Notes under the pieces: generated by a model
Database searches by the model: none
Told to the model about the DNA's origin: nothing
What the model saw: only the letters and a program-made list of their open reading frames with translations
Assembly (NCBI RefSeq): GCF_017639205.1
Contig: NZ_CP071139.1
Span: forward strand, 1-64,000
DNA: 64,000 nucleotides
From: Streptomyces nojiriensis
Lineage (GTDB): Bacteria; Actinomycetota; Actinomycetes; Streptomycetales; Streptomycetaceae
Reading direction: 5' to 3'
Translations under genes and position numbers: made by a program
Part shown: positions 1 through 8,181 of the stretch, one piece after another
Position numbering within the stretch: the first letter of the stretch is position 1
Layout: every line of letters begins with the position of its first letter

Positions 1-1011
1 CCAAATCTCGTCCGCACCCTTCTGAGAGCGCTTGCGCAGCACGTCGGCCGTCGGCGGGAACTCACTGTGTTCGTACCGGCCGCCGACTCGGGATTCCTTG
101 AACAGCTTCATGACGTCGGGGATCGCGGACTTGATGAGCGCGGCCTGGGCGGCCTCCACGTCACCCTCGCACTCCTGCAGAGCAGCGTGGACGTTGTCGG
201 CGATCTGGTCGGTCAGCGCCCCGGACGCATACGTACGAGGGCTCCGCGGCCTCGCCCCGGCCGCCGGTTCCGGCGCCCCGGCCCGGGGTTCCGGTGCCGG
301 GGATGGAGGTGCAGCGGGCGACGGCTCGGGCCGGACCTGCTGCACGGCTGGCTCCGGCGGGAACGGCGCAGCCGGGGCCGGATCGGCGGGAGCCGGAGCG
401 AGTTCGGCCTTCTGCCCGGCCTCCGCCGCCGCTTCCGGCGCGGGCTCCGGAGCCGGAAGCTCGGCGGGGAACTGCTGCGGAACGGATACCGGTGTGGGTG
501 CTACCGGGGCCGCCTCCAGGCCCGGGGGTGCGGCGGCGACGGCGGCCGCGCACTCCTCAGCACTCAGGTGCTGCGGAAACCCGTCGACCTCCTCACTGCA
601 CGGCTGTCCGCACAGCACGCACGGCAGCGTGTGCGCAGCGGCCGGCGAGGCGGGCGCCTGCGGGGGCGAGGCCGGGGCAGGGAGCTGCACGGCCGGGAGG
701 GGCAGTTGCGCGGCAGGAGCGGGGGCTGGCGGCGGGGCAGCGATACCGGAGGGGCGCAGGGCGGGGGTCGAGCCGTGGAGCACGCCGACTGCGTGGGTCG
801 GGCCGGCCAGGAGGTCCAGGACGTGCAGACCGAAGTGGGCGGCCAGGCCGTCGACATCCTCCAGCGACCAGTGCTGACGACCGGCCTGCTTACGGGAGAT
901 CTGCGCCTGCGAGAGACCAAGGCCGTCGGCGAGGACGTTCTGGCGCACACCTGTCCGCGTCATCAACGCAGCGACCGTCAGCCTGAGAAGCTCTTCCGTA
1001 CCCATCACCAT
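1..1011 (-). CDS. HTH DNA-binding protein with long Pro/Ala-rich linker (partial, runs off left edge)
   Basis: The frame stays open from an ATG at 1011 to the window edge, giving 337 codons and no stop, so the gene is partial at its 3' end. Residues about 1-60 form a helix-turn-helix: a start MVMGTEELLRL, then GLSQAQISRKQAG as the recognition region. Residues about 85-245 are a low-complexity Pro/Ala/Glu linker with one possible zinc knuckle, CVLCGQPC. The last 80 residues are charged and end in KRSQKGADEIW at the edge. This layout suggests a plasmid- or phage-type regulator, but I do not recognise a named family. All plus-strand frames across it are high-GC shadows. Confidence 0.75.
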   Translation of the reverse strand, partial: MVMGTEELLRLTVAALMTRTGVRQNVLADGLGLSQAQISRKQAGRQHWSLEDVDGLAAHFGLHVLDLLAGPTHAVGVLHGSTPALRPSGIAAPPPAPAPAAQLPLPAVQLPAPASPPQAPASPAAAHTLPCVLCGQPCSEEVDGFPQHLSAEECAAAVAAAPPGLEAAPVAPTPVSVPQQFPAELPAPEPAPEAAAEAGQKAELAPAPADPAPAAPFPPEPAVQQVRPEPSPAAPPSPAPEPRAGAPEPAAGARPRSPRTYASGALTDQIADNVHAALQECEGDVEAAQAALIKSAIPDVMKLFKESRVGGRYEHSEFPPTADVLRKRSQKGADEIW

Positions 1012-1117
1012 GATGCAACCCTAGCCCAATCAATACTGATTCCGCATAGAGCATACGCAAATCGATGCCTTGGCTCGGCGCGGCACCGTTCAAGTGCCGT
1101 TCGCGGGACAGTGACGG

Positions 1118-1170
1118 CGATCTCTCGGTTTCATGTCAGTACGTGACACTGACACGAAACCGAGAGATCG
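1118..1170. repeat. 22-bp inverted repeat with 9-nt loop
   Basis: The left arm is 1118-1139 and the right arm 1149-1170; they pair at 21 of 22 positions. The core is CTCTCGGTTTC with its complement. It lies about 110 bp upstream of the start of the left-edge HTH gene. There is no T-run. It could be an operator, a terminator for both strands or a recombination site. Confidence 0.85.
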
Positions 1171-1188
1171 CACCCGCGCACGCTCAGG

Positions 1189-1600
1189 TGGACCGTCGAC
1201 TGGCAGCGGCACTCCGCCTACCTCACCCAGCTCCAGGACGACGGCGCCCGCCTGACTGCGGCCGTCCCGGAGGGTGACCCGGCACGGCGAGGACATCGGA
1301 CGGCAGCTCGCCACCCAACAACGGGACTGGGACCGGCTGAACACCGAGCAGCAGCTCGACATGGTGAACCCGGCTTGAAGAAGGCCCCACGCGCCCGCAA
1401 GACGACCGCGAAGACGGGCCATGGGCTTCCCGCGGGCCGCGCACAGGCGGCGCAGCCTTCCAGAACGGCCTCCAAGCCCTCCAGCAGTACACCAGTCGGC
1501 GAAGTGGGCGGCGGGCCCGACAGACCATCCCCACGGGAATCCTCGTCCACGAGTCATCCCAGCGGGCACAGGGTCGACGCGGCCGCGGTGGAGGCACCCC
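1189..1600 (+). pseudogene. Helicase-associated (HA) domain remnant
   Basis: Pieces of HA repeats appear in more than one plus frame. WTVDWQRHSAYLTQLQDDGA begins at 1189; HGEDIGRQLATQQRDW follows in another frame and ends at a TGA near 1378; GGAAFQNGLQALQQYT follows around 1450. These match the pattern of HA domains found at the C-terminus of Streptomyces helicase-like proteins (Trp-rich, a Y.....G block, then HG.D.G..). No frame joins them, so this is a decayed fragment. A second HA fragment lies at about 18.73-18.99 kb. Attribution to a telomere-linked helicase is inference. Confidence 0.5.
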
Positions 1601-1981
1601 TGGCCTGAACCGACCGCGTGCTGGCCGTCAGCCGCGGCCGCAGGGGCCGTACGGACCGCGCGGCGCCGTCCTCTGCTGCTCACGGCCGGCGGCGTGGGCT
1701 GTCGGGTCGCCGTGGCTGCGGCGGCGTCCAGCTTCGTGCGCGCTCCCTCGAGGAAGTACGGCTTACTTCGGGCGAGACGACCTGCCAATCAGAATATGCA
1801 GTCGCAAAGGACAAGACGTTCTTCATGCATTTCCTACCCCCCCTTGTCAAGACCCGACATGCAGTGCCGTGACACGAACCGACGGCCAGGACTTAATTGA
1901 GACATGAGTTCACACAGATCGGTGAACCAGCGGAGAGTCCAGAAAGATTCGATTCGCCATCAACCTGCGAGGGTTATTCCT
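1601..1981. other. Gap before the secreted-protein gene
   Basis: No convincing gene. The second half is visibly lower in GC than its surroundings and probably holds the promoter of the gene at 1982. A ribosome-binding-like GAGGG lies just before that start. Confidence 0.4.
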
Positions 1982-2473
1982 ATGCATTGCACACCCCTAA
2001 GGCAACGACTCGTGCCACTTGCTATGGCGGCAACCTTGGCCGTCGGAGCGGCAGCGCTTCTTCCCTCCAATGCATTCGCAGCCTCGCCGGAGCAGCACGC
2101 CGTAGACACCACCGCGCTCAAGGTAATACCGATCGCGGAGATGAGCGTCCCGGCAAAGCTGCCGAACGATAATTCGGGCGACTTGAACAATGACAAGTCC
2201 TATACGGGCTGCTTCCTCCACGGGATGGACCTGCAATCCCGGTATTGGACGGGTCGATGTGATGGCTATCGAGCGGGGCAATCGGCTGGAACTATGGACG
2301 GCGCTCAATGCCGCCATTACAGTTTGCCGGGATTTCCTTACGGTGGCTCTTATTATGAGCAGGGCCGCAGGGATGGCTACATAAGAGGCTATAGCTACAA
2401 CTACAAACTCGCGAAAAGCAATGCGAATTGCTTCACTCCCCCCGGGAAGATCCGACCCAACTATCAGCTGTAA
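1982..2473 (+). CDS. Small secreted protein of unknown function
   Basis: A 163-residue protein. I chose the ATG at 1982 because GAGGG lies about 8 nt upstream and the N-terminus then becomes a textbook signal peptide: MHCTPLRQRLVP, a hydrophobic core, and the cleavage motif SNAFAA. An ATG 78 nt upstream would add a non-signal leader. The mature part is Tyr/Gly-rich with three Cys (GCFLHGM, GRCDGYR, QCRHY) plus one near the end, suggesting disulphides outside the cell. Base composition is lower in GC than its neighbours, consistent with acquisition by transfer. No family recognised. Confidence 0.75.
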   Translation: MHCTPLRQRLVPLAMAATLAVGAAALLPSNAFAASPEQHAVDTTALKVIPIAEMSVPAKLPNDNSGDLNNDKSYTGCFLHGMDLQSRYWTGRCDGYRAGQSAGTMDGAQCRHYSLPGFPYGGSYYEQGRRDGYIRGYSYNYKLAKSNANCFTPPGKIRPNYQL

Positions 2474-2715
2474 AGATTCCCCCCTCCCTGATTACCTGCC
2501 ACCGAACTAGAGGCGAGGCCGTATGGGGCGATTTACCCGACGTTCGCTTAGAAAAAGCGACCTGTCCCGCCGGGGTCGGCACAGACGCCTACGACGCGCT
2601 CGCGGTCGCCCTTGCGGGGGCGCAGGACGCCGTCCCCGCGCCGGGACGCGGCGCAGCTCCGGCGCTACCGCGGGCCCCAGTACTCCATCCCGTTCCGGGC
2701 GTTGTACCGCGCGAC

Positions 2716-2928
2716 CTACTCGGCGACATCGGAACAGTCCGCCAGCGGGAGGCGACGTCGCGCACGAGCTGGAGCGCCTCGGGGACGTTCACGCCCGGGT
2801 GCCTCTCGCGGACGCGTCCCGGCCCGGGCCATCGCCAGATCCACCCGCTCGTCCTTGAGGACGAGTTCGTCCGGTGCCCCGCACTGCGCGCACCGGACGT
2901 ACGTCACCACCCAGCGCAGCCGGGTCAC
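2716..2928 (-). pseudogene. Possible decayed zinc-ribbon ORF
   Basis: From a GTG at 2928 the minus strand reads VTYVRCAQCGAPDELVL, a CxxC knuckle followed by a plausible helix DERVDLAMARA. The protein-like character then jumps to a different minus frame (HPGVNVPEALQLVRDVA). This suggests a small gene broken by an indel near 2810. The rest of 2480-3017 shows no convincing gene on either strand. Weak call. Confidence 0.25.
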
Positions 2929-3017
2929 GACCGGACATCGCCGAGCAGGACCCTGTTCTGTTCCTTCGGGCTGGAGCAGGGCGGAGGTTCCCCCTGCCGC
3001 AAAGCCCGGCGGCCCAG

Positions 3018-4325
3018 CTAGTCCTGCAGAAGGCCGGCTGCCTCTTCGATGCTGGGGCCCGGTACCCGCTCTGCCGGTAGGACGAAGCGGTCCCGCTTGT
3101 GGCCGCTTACGTTGGTGGCTGTCGCTGTCCACTGGACAACCGCGTCTGCCGCTTCGCTGTAGCTGTAGAGGAGCACCGGAGGGAGCTGTACGGATTCGTG
3201 TGGCCGCAGGTCCACCGGCCTGTACCGGACGACGAGGCGACCCTCTTCCTGCTCGACCTGGGGCAGGGGATCCTGCCCGATGAAGACGGGCGGCCGCTGT
3301 GCTGCGATCCAGGGGTGCGGGAAGCTGCGTGTGCCGTATGCGGCCGGCTTCTGGGGCCAGTAGATCTCCTCATCTTCGTCCCACGCATAAGCCCGGACGG
3401 GCGCGGAGAGAGTCAGGACGACCTCGACCTTGGCGAAGAACGTTTCCCCCGGGTTGGAAAGCTTCACGCGGAGCGGAGTTCCCGCTGTGCCCGTGGCCCG
3501 TAGGAGGAACTCCTCTGTCGCAGCGGCGCGCTCGCGAAGGTACTCCTCGACTTCCTCCCGGAACTCGTCCTCCGTTCGGTGGTCGGAAAGGGCGAGGGAC
3601 CGGATGGCCCACCTGGTGGTCAGGGGCGTCTCGTCGTCGCTCGGGGCGGACAGCTCCTCCAGCAGGTTGTCTCGATACTCGATGAGAGATTGCTCGATGG
3701 TGTCCTGGTTGAAGGGCACCAACGCGAGGGCGCCGGCGTTCATCTCGACAGCGACGTCGATGCGCTGGGCTGCGCGGCGCGCCCGTTCGGTCAACGCGTC
3801 GATCTCCCCAGGGCCCGCCGGCTGAGTCCTTCCCGGATAGCGGTGGAACACGGTGCCCGCGTATGCCTTCACATGCGTCTTGCGCAGCGGGTGGATGGGG
3901 TCACCCCACTTCGGGGGGAACACGTCGACGAACATGACGTGCCGGGTGCCGTCACCGATGTCCATCGGAACGTAGGTGAAGGTGTAGCGGTCGAAGTCCT
4001 CGCCGAGGTATCGCGCGATCCAGGGGTCGACCTTCTCGACATCGTGGGTGGTCACGCCGTGCAGTGCGCCTTCTTCCACTCCGACCAGGAGGTAGGCGTG
4101 GCCTCCCGCCCATCGGGCGGCTACATCCGGCATGCGGTTCGCAAAGCCGAGGATGGCCCTGGCCACAGCGAAGGCGCCGTCGGGCTTGGAGACGTCGAGA
4201 TCCGACTTCCACTCCAGCCAGCGTGACTCATCGGCGCTCGTCGCTCCGAGGACAGCTCTGATCAGAGCCTGCTGCCTTCTCAGACCGACTACAGGCTGGT
4301 CCTCTTCGAAATCCCCCAGAGCCAT
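3018..4325 (-). CDS. AlbA_2/Schlafen-type ATP-binding domain protein
   Basis: A 435-residue protein. Residues about 30-110 carry the AlbA_2 (divergent AAA-4/Schlafen) signature: ESRWLEWKSDLDVSK, then AVARAILGFANR, then HAYLLVGVEEGALHGV. This fold occurs in Schlafen-like regulators and bacterial defence proteins. A hydrophilic middle follows, then a beta-rich C-terminal half that I do not recognise. It lies downstream of the XRE-TPR regulator on the same strand, 120 bp away. Domain placement is firm; a defence role is inference from the family and from its accessory neighbourhood. Confidence 0.8.
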   Translation of the reverse strand: MALGDFEEDQPVVGLRRQQALIRAVLGATSADESRWLEWKSDLDVSKPDGAFAVARAILGFANRMPDVAARWAGGHAYLLVGVEEGALHGVTTHDVEKVDPWIARYLGEDFDRYTFTYVPMDIGDGTRHVMFVDVFPPKWGDPIHPLRKTHVKAYAGTVFHRYPGRTQPAGPGEIDALTERARRAAQRIDVAVEMNAGALALVPFNQDTIEQSLIEYRDNLLEELSAPSDDETPLTTRWAIRSLALSDHRTEDEFREEVEEYLRERAAATEEFLLRATGTAGTPLRVKLSNPGETFFAKVEVVLTLSAPVRAYAWDEDEEIYWPQKPAAYGTRSFPHPWIAAQRPPVFIGQDPLPQVEQEEGRLVVRYRPVDLRPHESVQLPPVLLYSYSEAADAVVQWTATATNVSGHKRDRFVLPAERVPGPSIEEAAGLLQD

Positions 4326-4445
4326 GGCACCCCTGCTCTCTTCGTCATTCGCCCTGAATCACAAGCATGGGGGACCGGACCGACAGCAGGCACATAAACG
4401 TCCTCGCCCGGAGCGCAGCCACTGCTCGACGCGCGCAGAGGATGC

Positions 4446-5555
4446 TCAGGACTGTTCGACCCCCGTCATGAGAAGCCGGAGGGTCAGAGAGTGCTTCTCC
4501 GGTGGGAGGGCGTCCAGCGCCGCGCGGGCGTGGGCGGTGCCGGCGGCGGTGTCGCCGGAGCGGGCGAGCATCAGGCCGCGGTGCATCTCCAGGTGGGTGG
4601 CGAACCGGGGCAGGGTCGCGGGGAGCTGCGCCGCTGCGGCGTCCTGGGCGGCGACGGCGGTGGTCTCGTCGCCGAGGCGGGCGGCGAGCAGGGAGGTGAA
4701 GACGTTGACCCGCCACCAGGGGACGGCGTAGTCGGAGGTCTGTTCGTGGGAGCCGGCCTGGTCGAAGATGCGCCGACCTTGTGTGAGGAGCTGTCCCGCG
4801 GTGGTGCGGTCGCCGCGGAGGGCTGCCGTGTGGGCCTTGCCGAAGACTGCGTTCAGCAGGCCCAGTGACGGGCGGTCGCTGATGGCCATGGCCTGGTCGG
4901 CGAACACGTCCGCGATCGGGAGGGCGGCGCCTTCGTAGCCGAGGGCGATGGCGGCGCGGCCGCGGACCCAGACGCGGGTGTCGACGTCTTCGGAGGCGTC
5001 GGCGGCCTTCGCGGCCATCCGGTACCAGTGGACGGCCTTGGCCCCGTCCGAGCCGGGGAACGTCTTCGCGTAGAGGGTCATCAGGCGGGCGGCGACGGAC
5101 CAGAGGCGGGGGTTGTCGAGCTGCTGCTGGACGGTGACGAGTTCGGCGCTGACGCGGCGCTGGATGTCGGCTGCGCCCAGGCTCATGTACTCGGTCCCGT
5201 ACACCGCCAGCTTGGCCTCCCATGCCTCCACGGTGGGGCCGCCGGTCAGGCGGGCGGCGAACCCCGCGCTGAGGAGGTCGGAGGCCACCACAGGGGCTAT
5301 CGCGGCGCCGGCCGCGTCGGTGAGGAACTCACGCCTGTCCACTTGACCCTCCAAGACCCCAAGCGGTATGTCCAGAACGACGGACAGGCACCGCAGGTAG
5401 TAGGCGCCCGGCGTCACCGCACCGCGCTCCCACCGGGACACGTACTCGCGGGTCAGGGCCGTCCCGTACCGGGCGTTGATTTGGTCGGACAACCTGACCT
5501 GCGACCATCCTCGCGCGATGCGCAGGTCTCTGATCAAGTCCCCCAGGTCCATCAC
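4446..5555 (-). CDS. XRE-family regulator with TPR-like C-terminus
   Basis: A 369-residue protein. Residues 1-70 are an XRE helix-turn-helix (GDLIRDLRIARGWSQVRLSD, then TREYVSRWERG). The rest is helical TPR-like repeat typical of Streptomyces regulators that sense small molecules or peptides. A second Met directly after the first could be the real start. A divergent mini-operon starts about 100 bp upstream at 5654, so this protein may control it. A degraded copy of residues about 148-252 lies at 20.2-20.5 kb. Confidence 0.85.
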   Translation of the reverse strand: MMDLGDLIRDLRIARGWSQVRLSDQINARYGTALTREYVSRWERGAVTPGAYYLRCLSVVLDIPLGVLEGQVDRREFLTDAAGAAIAPVVASDLLSAGFAARLTGGPTVEAWEAKLAVYGTEYMSLGAADIQRRVSAELVTVQQQLDNPRLWSVAARLMTLYAKTFPGSDGAKAVHWYRMAAKAADASEDVDTRVWVRGRAAIALGYEGAALPIADVFADQAMAISDRPSLGLLNAVFGKAHTAALRGDRTTAGQLLTQGRRIFDQAGSHEQTSDYAVPWWRVNVFTSLLAARLGDETTAVAAQDAAAAQLPATLPRFATHLEMHRGLMLARSGDTAAGTAHARAALDALPPEKHSLTLRLLMTGVEQS

Positions 5556-5653
5556 TCCATCTTGCCCCTACCGATGCCCCTGGTGAGGGGACATCAGATC
5601 ACCGACGGTATGCGTGCGGGGGCCTGCGGAGACGGTCGAGGAGCGGTGACGGC

Positions 5654-5860
5654 ATGACGTACGACAGCAAGCCCGGAGCGCCTGGCGGAGGCCAGGGCGG
5701 CCCCGTGCACGTGACACTTCCCCGACTCGACCCCGAACCCGCCCCCAGCTGTCCGCGATGCACCGGCGCAGCCTCGCAGCGGGCCGCGTGCCGGCGGGCC
5801 GGGGACCTGTCCGGGGTGTCCGACTGCAACGTCGCCATCCGCCACCACCCCCACGCCTGA
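5654..5860 (+). CDS. Small Cys-containing protein, first gene of a mini-operon
   Basis: 68 residues from an ATG with GAGGAGCGG about 10 nt upstream. It contains a CPRCTG knuckle and two further Cys (RAACRRAG, SDCNVA), so it may bind metal. Function unknown. It is divergent from the XRE-TPR regulator and 13 bp from the next gene; such short genes beside XRE-TPR regulators are common in Streptomyces accessory regions. Confidence 0.6.
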   Translation: MTYDSKPGAPGGGQGGPVHVTLPRLDPEPAPSCPRCTGAASQRAACRRAGDLSGVSDCNVAIRHHPHA

Positions 5861-5873
5861 GAGGGGGTGCGGG

Positions 5874-6071
5874 ATGATCGACCGGAACGACATCGGACAC
5901 CGCGTCCAGGACGCACACGGCAGGACCGGCATCCTCCGGGACATCGACCCCACATGGGATGACCCCTCCGACCCACCCGGCAGCCGCCGACAGCAGGTGG
6001 TGGCATTCATCTCCCCCGAACACGGCGGACGCGAATGGCACGCCGACCCCACCACCGTCACACGAGCATGA
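5874..6071 (+). CDS. Small conserved-type hypothetical protein
   Basis: 65 residues, MIDRNDIGHRVQDAHGRTG..., acidic, with a compact beta-like pattern (VVAFISPEHGGREWHADP). GAGAGGGGG precedes the start. The stop overlaps the ATG of the next gene (ATGA), so the two are translationally coupled. Function unknown. Confidence 0.65.
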   Translation: MIDRNDIGHRVQDAHGRTGILRDIDPTWDDPSDPPGSRRQQVVAFISPEHGGREWHADPTTVTRA

Positions 6072-6259
6072 CGGCGCCCGGGAGGTTCCCGTACAAGGAC
6101 AGCTGGCTGTACGCGGGCCAGCGCCCAACGGGCGCCGGACACTCGAGATCGAGCTCCGCGAACCGGTTCGCGGAGCTCGTGGAAACCGGCGTGAGCCGCC
6201 TCGGCGGGACACCGCCGAGCGGCGAGCGGGGCGGGCCAGTACATAGACCGCTGCGCTAG
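6068..6259 (+). CDS. Small hypothetical protein, third gene of the mini-operon
   Basis: 63 residues beginning MTAPGRFPYKDSWLYAGQRP. Its ATG overlaps the previous stop by four bases, the main support for it. The 30-bp palindrome at 6150-6179 lies inside and encodes SSANRFAELV, so either the reading frame or the palindrome could be incidental. Confidence 0.45.
   Translation: MTAPGRFPYKDSWLYAGQRPTGAGHSRSSSANRFAELVETGVSRLGGTPPSGERGGPVHRPLR
6150..6179. repeat. Perfect 30-bp palindrome
   Basis: The arms are 6150-6164 (CGAGCTCCGCGAACC) and 6165-6179, perfectly complementary with no loop. A second hairpin of 8 bp follows at about 6199-6218 (CTCGGCGG with CCGCCGAG). Confidence 0.9.
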
Positions 6260-6451
6260 GGTGGGGTCCGGTGCTGCGTGAGTGCCTTACGTTTCTGTGT
6301 CAGGGACAGACCGCGCTACCTGAGGCGGCCACCGCGCAAGCGGAGACCGTCCGCCCACCGCGTCGAGCGCCGCCAGGACCGGCAGGCGCAGCGGAGGGCC
6401 TGATCCGGGGTGCAACCCGGACCAAGCCCCCTGCCAGGTGACGGTGGTGCT
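6260..6451. other. Gap between mini-operon and hairpin terminator
   Basis: No frame with convincing coding character. Because it precedes a strong hairpin it may be a trailer or a non-coding transcript; nothing specific recognised. Confidence 0.3.
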
Positions 6452-6488
6452 AATGAGCCCGGCCGACTTTCACGCGGCCGGGCTCATT
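6452..6488. terminator. Bidirectional hairpin terminator
   Basis: 14-bp perfect stem, AATGAGCCCGGCCG at 6452-6465 with its complement at 6475-6488, and a 9-nt loop. It separates the plus-strand mini-operon from the minus-strand small gene at 6524-6655. Confidence 0.75.
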
Positions 6489-6523
6489 GCTGAGCCTGCC
6501 GACCGTCCGGTCCCACCACGTCG

Positions 6524-6655
6524 TCATCCGACGTTCTCCACCAGCCACGTCACCGCCTTGACGATTAGCGGCACCACAGGCGACCAGTCGACCAGCGCCT
6601 GAAACATCCTCAGCCGCCGCTCGCGCCGCTCCTCGTGCTCCACCTCGTTCGTCAA
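6524..6655 (-). CDS. 43-residue small protein with TTG start
   Basis: The minus strand has GGAGG placed about 8 nt before a TTG at 6655. The frame reads LTNEVEHEERRERRLRMFQA and then LVDWSPVVPLIVKAVTWLVENVG, stopping at 6524. A charged N-terminus followed by a 20-residue amphipathic or membrane-seeking helix is a common small-protein layout. It is followed directly by the hairpin at 6452-6488. No family recognised. Confidence 0.5.
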   Translation of the reverse strand: MTNEVEHEERRERRLRMFQALVDWSPVVPLIVKAVTWLVENVG

Positions 6656-7154
6656 CTACTTCCTCCAACTCCCTTGGACCACCCACGCGCAGGCGCGCAG
6701 GCTCTCCACACGACGGGGTGTCGGTGGATGTTCGGGAGGAGCTGGTGAAGCAGCCACCACTCTACGAGAAGCCCGGACACTCGGAGGACTTGAGGACCAC
6801 AACCTCTGGGCGGCAGCGCTCATACAACCACTAGATCTTGGGTTGTGACGGATTTACGTGGCCCGGCGTGTCGCGGCGTCAATACACGGAGGCCAGGGCG
6901 GCGATGGTATAGGCGACCCTCGGCAAGACGAACGACTCCGGAGCCGCGAAAGGGCTGCTCAGGCGTGGACGGGGTGCAGTCGAAGGGCTATCCAAAGCAG
7001 CGCCAGCGGGACGAACCCGAACGTTCGCCAGCCGTGCGTGGGGATGTCCATGCGAGGCGATCTGCAACCTTTCACTCGAACGCACGTTTGGCGCAACCTT
7101 TCGAAAGCAACTACCGCTGTCCAGCTAGGAAGAACCTTTCGAGGGGGGGCCGAG

Positions 7155-7229
7155 GTGACCACCACCACAGACAGTGCCGTCATCGCTGCCCAGCCCAGCG
7201 CTCGAAGCCTCGCTCCGGTGCCGCCATGA
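7155..7229 (+). CDS. Possible 24-residue peptide, coupled to the next
   Basis: GTG at 7155 behind a purine-rich stretch (GAGGGGGGGCCGAG). It reads VTTTTDSAVIAAQPSARSL and ends in a TGA that overlaps the next ATG. Very short; could be a leader peptide or chance. Confidence 0.25.
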   Translation: MTTTTDSAVIAAQPSARSLAPVPP

Positions 7230-7276
7230 ACGACGCAAACCTGAACCCGGACGCGGAACCTTCAGGACGCAGCTAA
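7226..7276 (+). CDS. Possible 16-residue peptide ending at an IS insertion site
   Basis: ATG overlaps the previous stop (ATGA). It reads MNDANLNPDAEPSGRS and stops at TAA, whose last base is the first base of the IS element. Removing the element gives TAG, so the peptide ended here before insertion too. Confidence 0.25.
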   Translation: MNDANLNPDAEPSGRS

Positions 7277-8159
7277 AGGTTGTTGCAGAAGGTTGGGTGC
7301 GGGCAGGTCTGCGTGTGAGTGGACCTGCTTGTTCACCGTGTCACGGCGAGGTTGTGCATGATGGCGACGGCCTGGACAGCGTGGTGGAGGCCGTCGCCTT
7401 TCTGGCGGCAGTCGCGGAGGATCTTCCAGTTCTTCATACGGGCGAAGGAGTGCTCGACGCGGGCACGGACCCTTCGGTGTTCAGCGTTGTCCTCCTGCTG
7501 ACCACGCAGGAGGGGGCGTCCAGCACGTTTGCGGTGCGGGACGATCAGGCCGGTGCCCAGGTAGGCGCCGTCGGCGATGACCGTCGTCCCCGCGGCCGTG
7601 GCCGGCAGGCCGGACTCGCGCCAGACGTGGGCATCGGCCTTGTTGCCGGGCGCGGGCCGGGCCGAGGCGACGACCAGCCGGGTGTCGGCGTCGATGACGA
7701 CCTGCACGTTCGCCGAGAACCGGCAGTTCCTCGAGGAAGCGCCCACACTGCGGTCACGGACCGGGATCAAGGTGCCGTCCACGATCCACAACCGGTCCAC
7801 GTCGGCGACAGGCCGCGGCGCCGGCTCCAGTGCCAGCAACGGCCCGAGCCGCTGGATGACCCGGCAGACCGTGGCCGGGGAGACACCGAAGAGCGGGGCG
7901 AGCTGCCGCATCGTGAGGTTGGTGCGGTAGTAGACCGCCACCAGCAGCACCCGGTCCGCCAGCGGCAGACACCACGGCCGGCCACCACCGGGCCCTTCCC
8001 CACCCCGCTCCCCCACCACCCTCACCAGCTTCGCAAACCGGTCCATCCGCAACCCGGTGAACGTCTCCACCCACACCGGCCCAGCCCACACCGGCCCAGC
8101 CCACAACACCCCACCCATACAGGCGCAATGCCCAGAACCGAGGCTTCCGCAACAACCTT
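7276..8159 (-). mobile_element. IS5-family insertion sequence (single-ORF type), 884 bp
   Basis: The inverted ends are AAGGTTGTTGCAGAAG (left) and its near-complement at 8144-8159, matching at 15 of 16 positions. Both sides carry TA, a 2-bp target duplication; the pre-insertion site reads AGCTAGAGC and so contains CTAG. It encodes one DDE transposase on the minus strand. Confidence 0.85.
7333..8118 (-). CDS. IS5-family DDE transposase
   Basis: About 261 residues if it starts at the Met at 8118; longer starts would run outside the element. An HTH lies near NLTMRQLAPLFGVSPATVCR. The DDE catalytic core is visible as IVDGTLIPV (first Asp), VIADGAYLGTG (second Asp) and RARVEHSFARMKNWK (Glu with the R/K pattern), typical of the DDE_Tnp_4 type. 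The length is normal for the family and no frameshift is seen, so it may be active. Confidence 0.85.
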   Translation of the reverse strand: MGGVLWAGPVWAGPVWVETFTGLRMDRFAKLVRVVGERGGEGPGGGRPWCLPLADRVLLVAVYYRTNLTMRQLAPLFGVSPATVCRVIQRLGPLLALEPAPRPVADVDRLWIVDGTLIPVRDRSVGASSRNCRFSANVQVVIDADTRLVVASARPAPGNKADAHVWRESGLPATAAGTTVIADGAYLGTGLIVPHRKRAGRPLLRGQQEDNAEHRRVRARVEHSFARMKNWKILRDCRQKGDGLHHAVQAVAIMHNLAVTR

Positions 8160-8181
8160 TAGAGCGACGGGGTTGGAGAGC

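Noticed and set aside
67..1146. Long plus-strand frame of 359 codons
   Set aside because: Arg-rich shadow of the minus-strand HTH gene, which has proper domain structure and codon bias.
2428..3021. Plus-strand frame after the secreted protein
   Set aside because: No start site, no domain, composition of a shadow; region is better explained as decayed minus-strand sequence.
6260..6451. Possible structured small RNA before the hairpin
   Set aside because: No promoter or conserved fold can be shown from one sequence.
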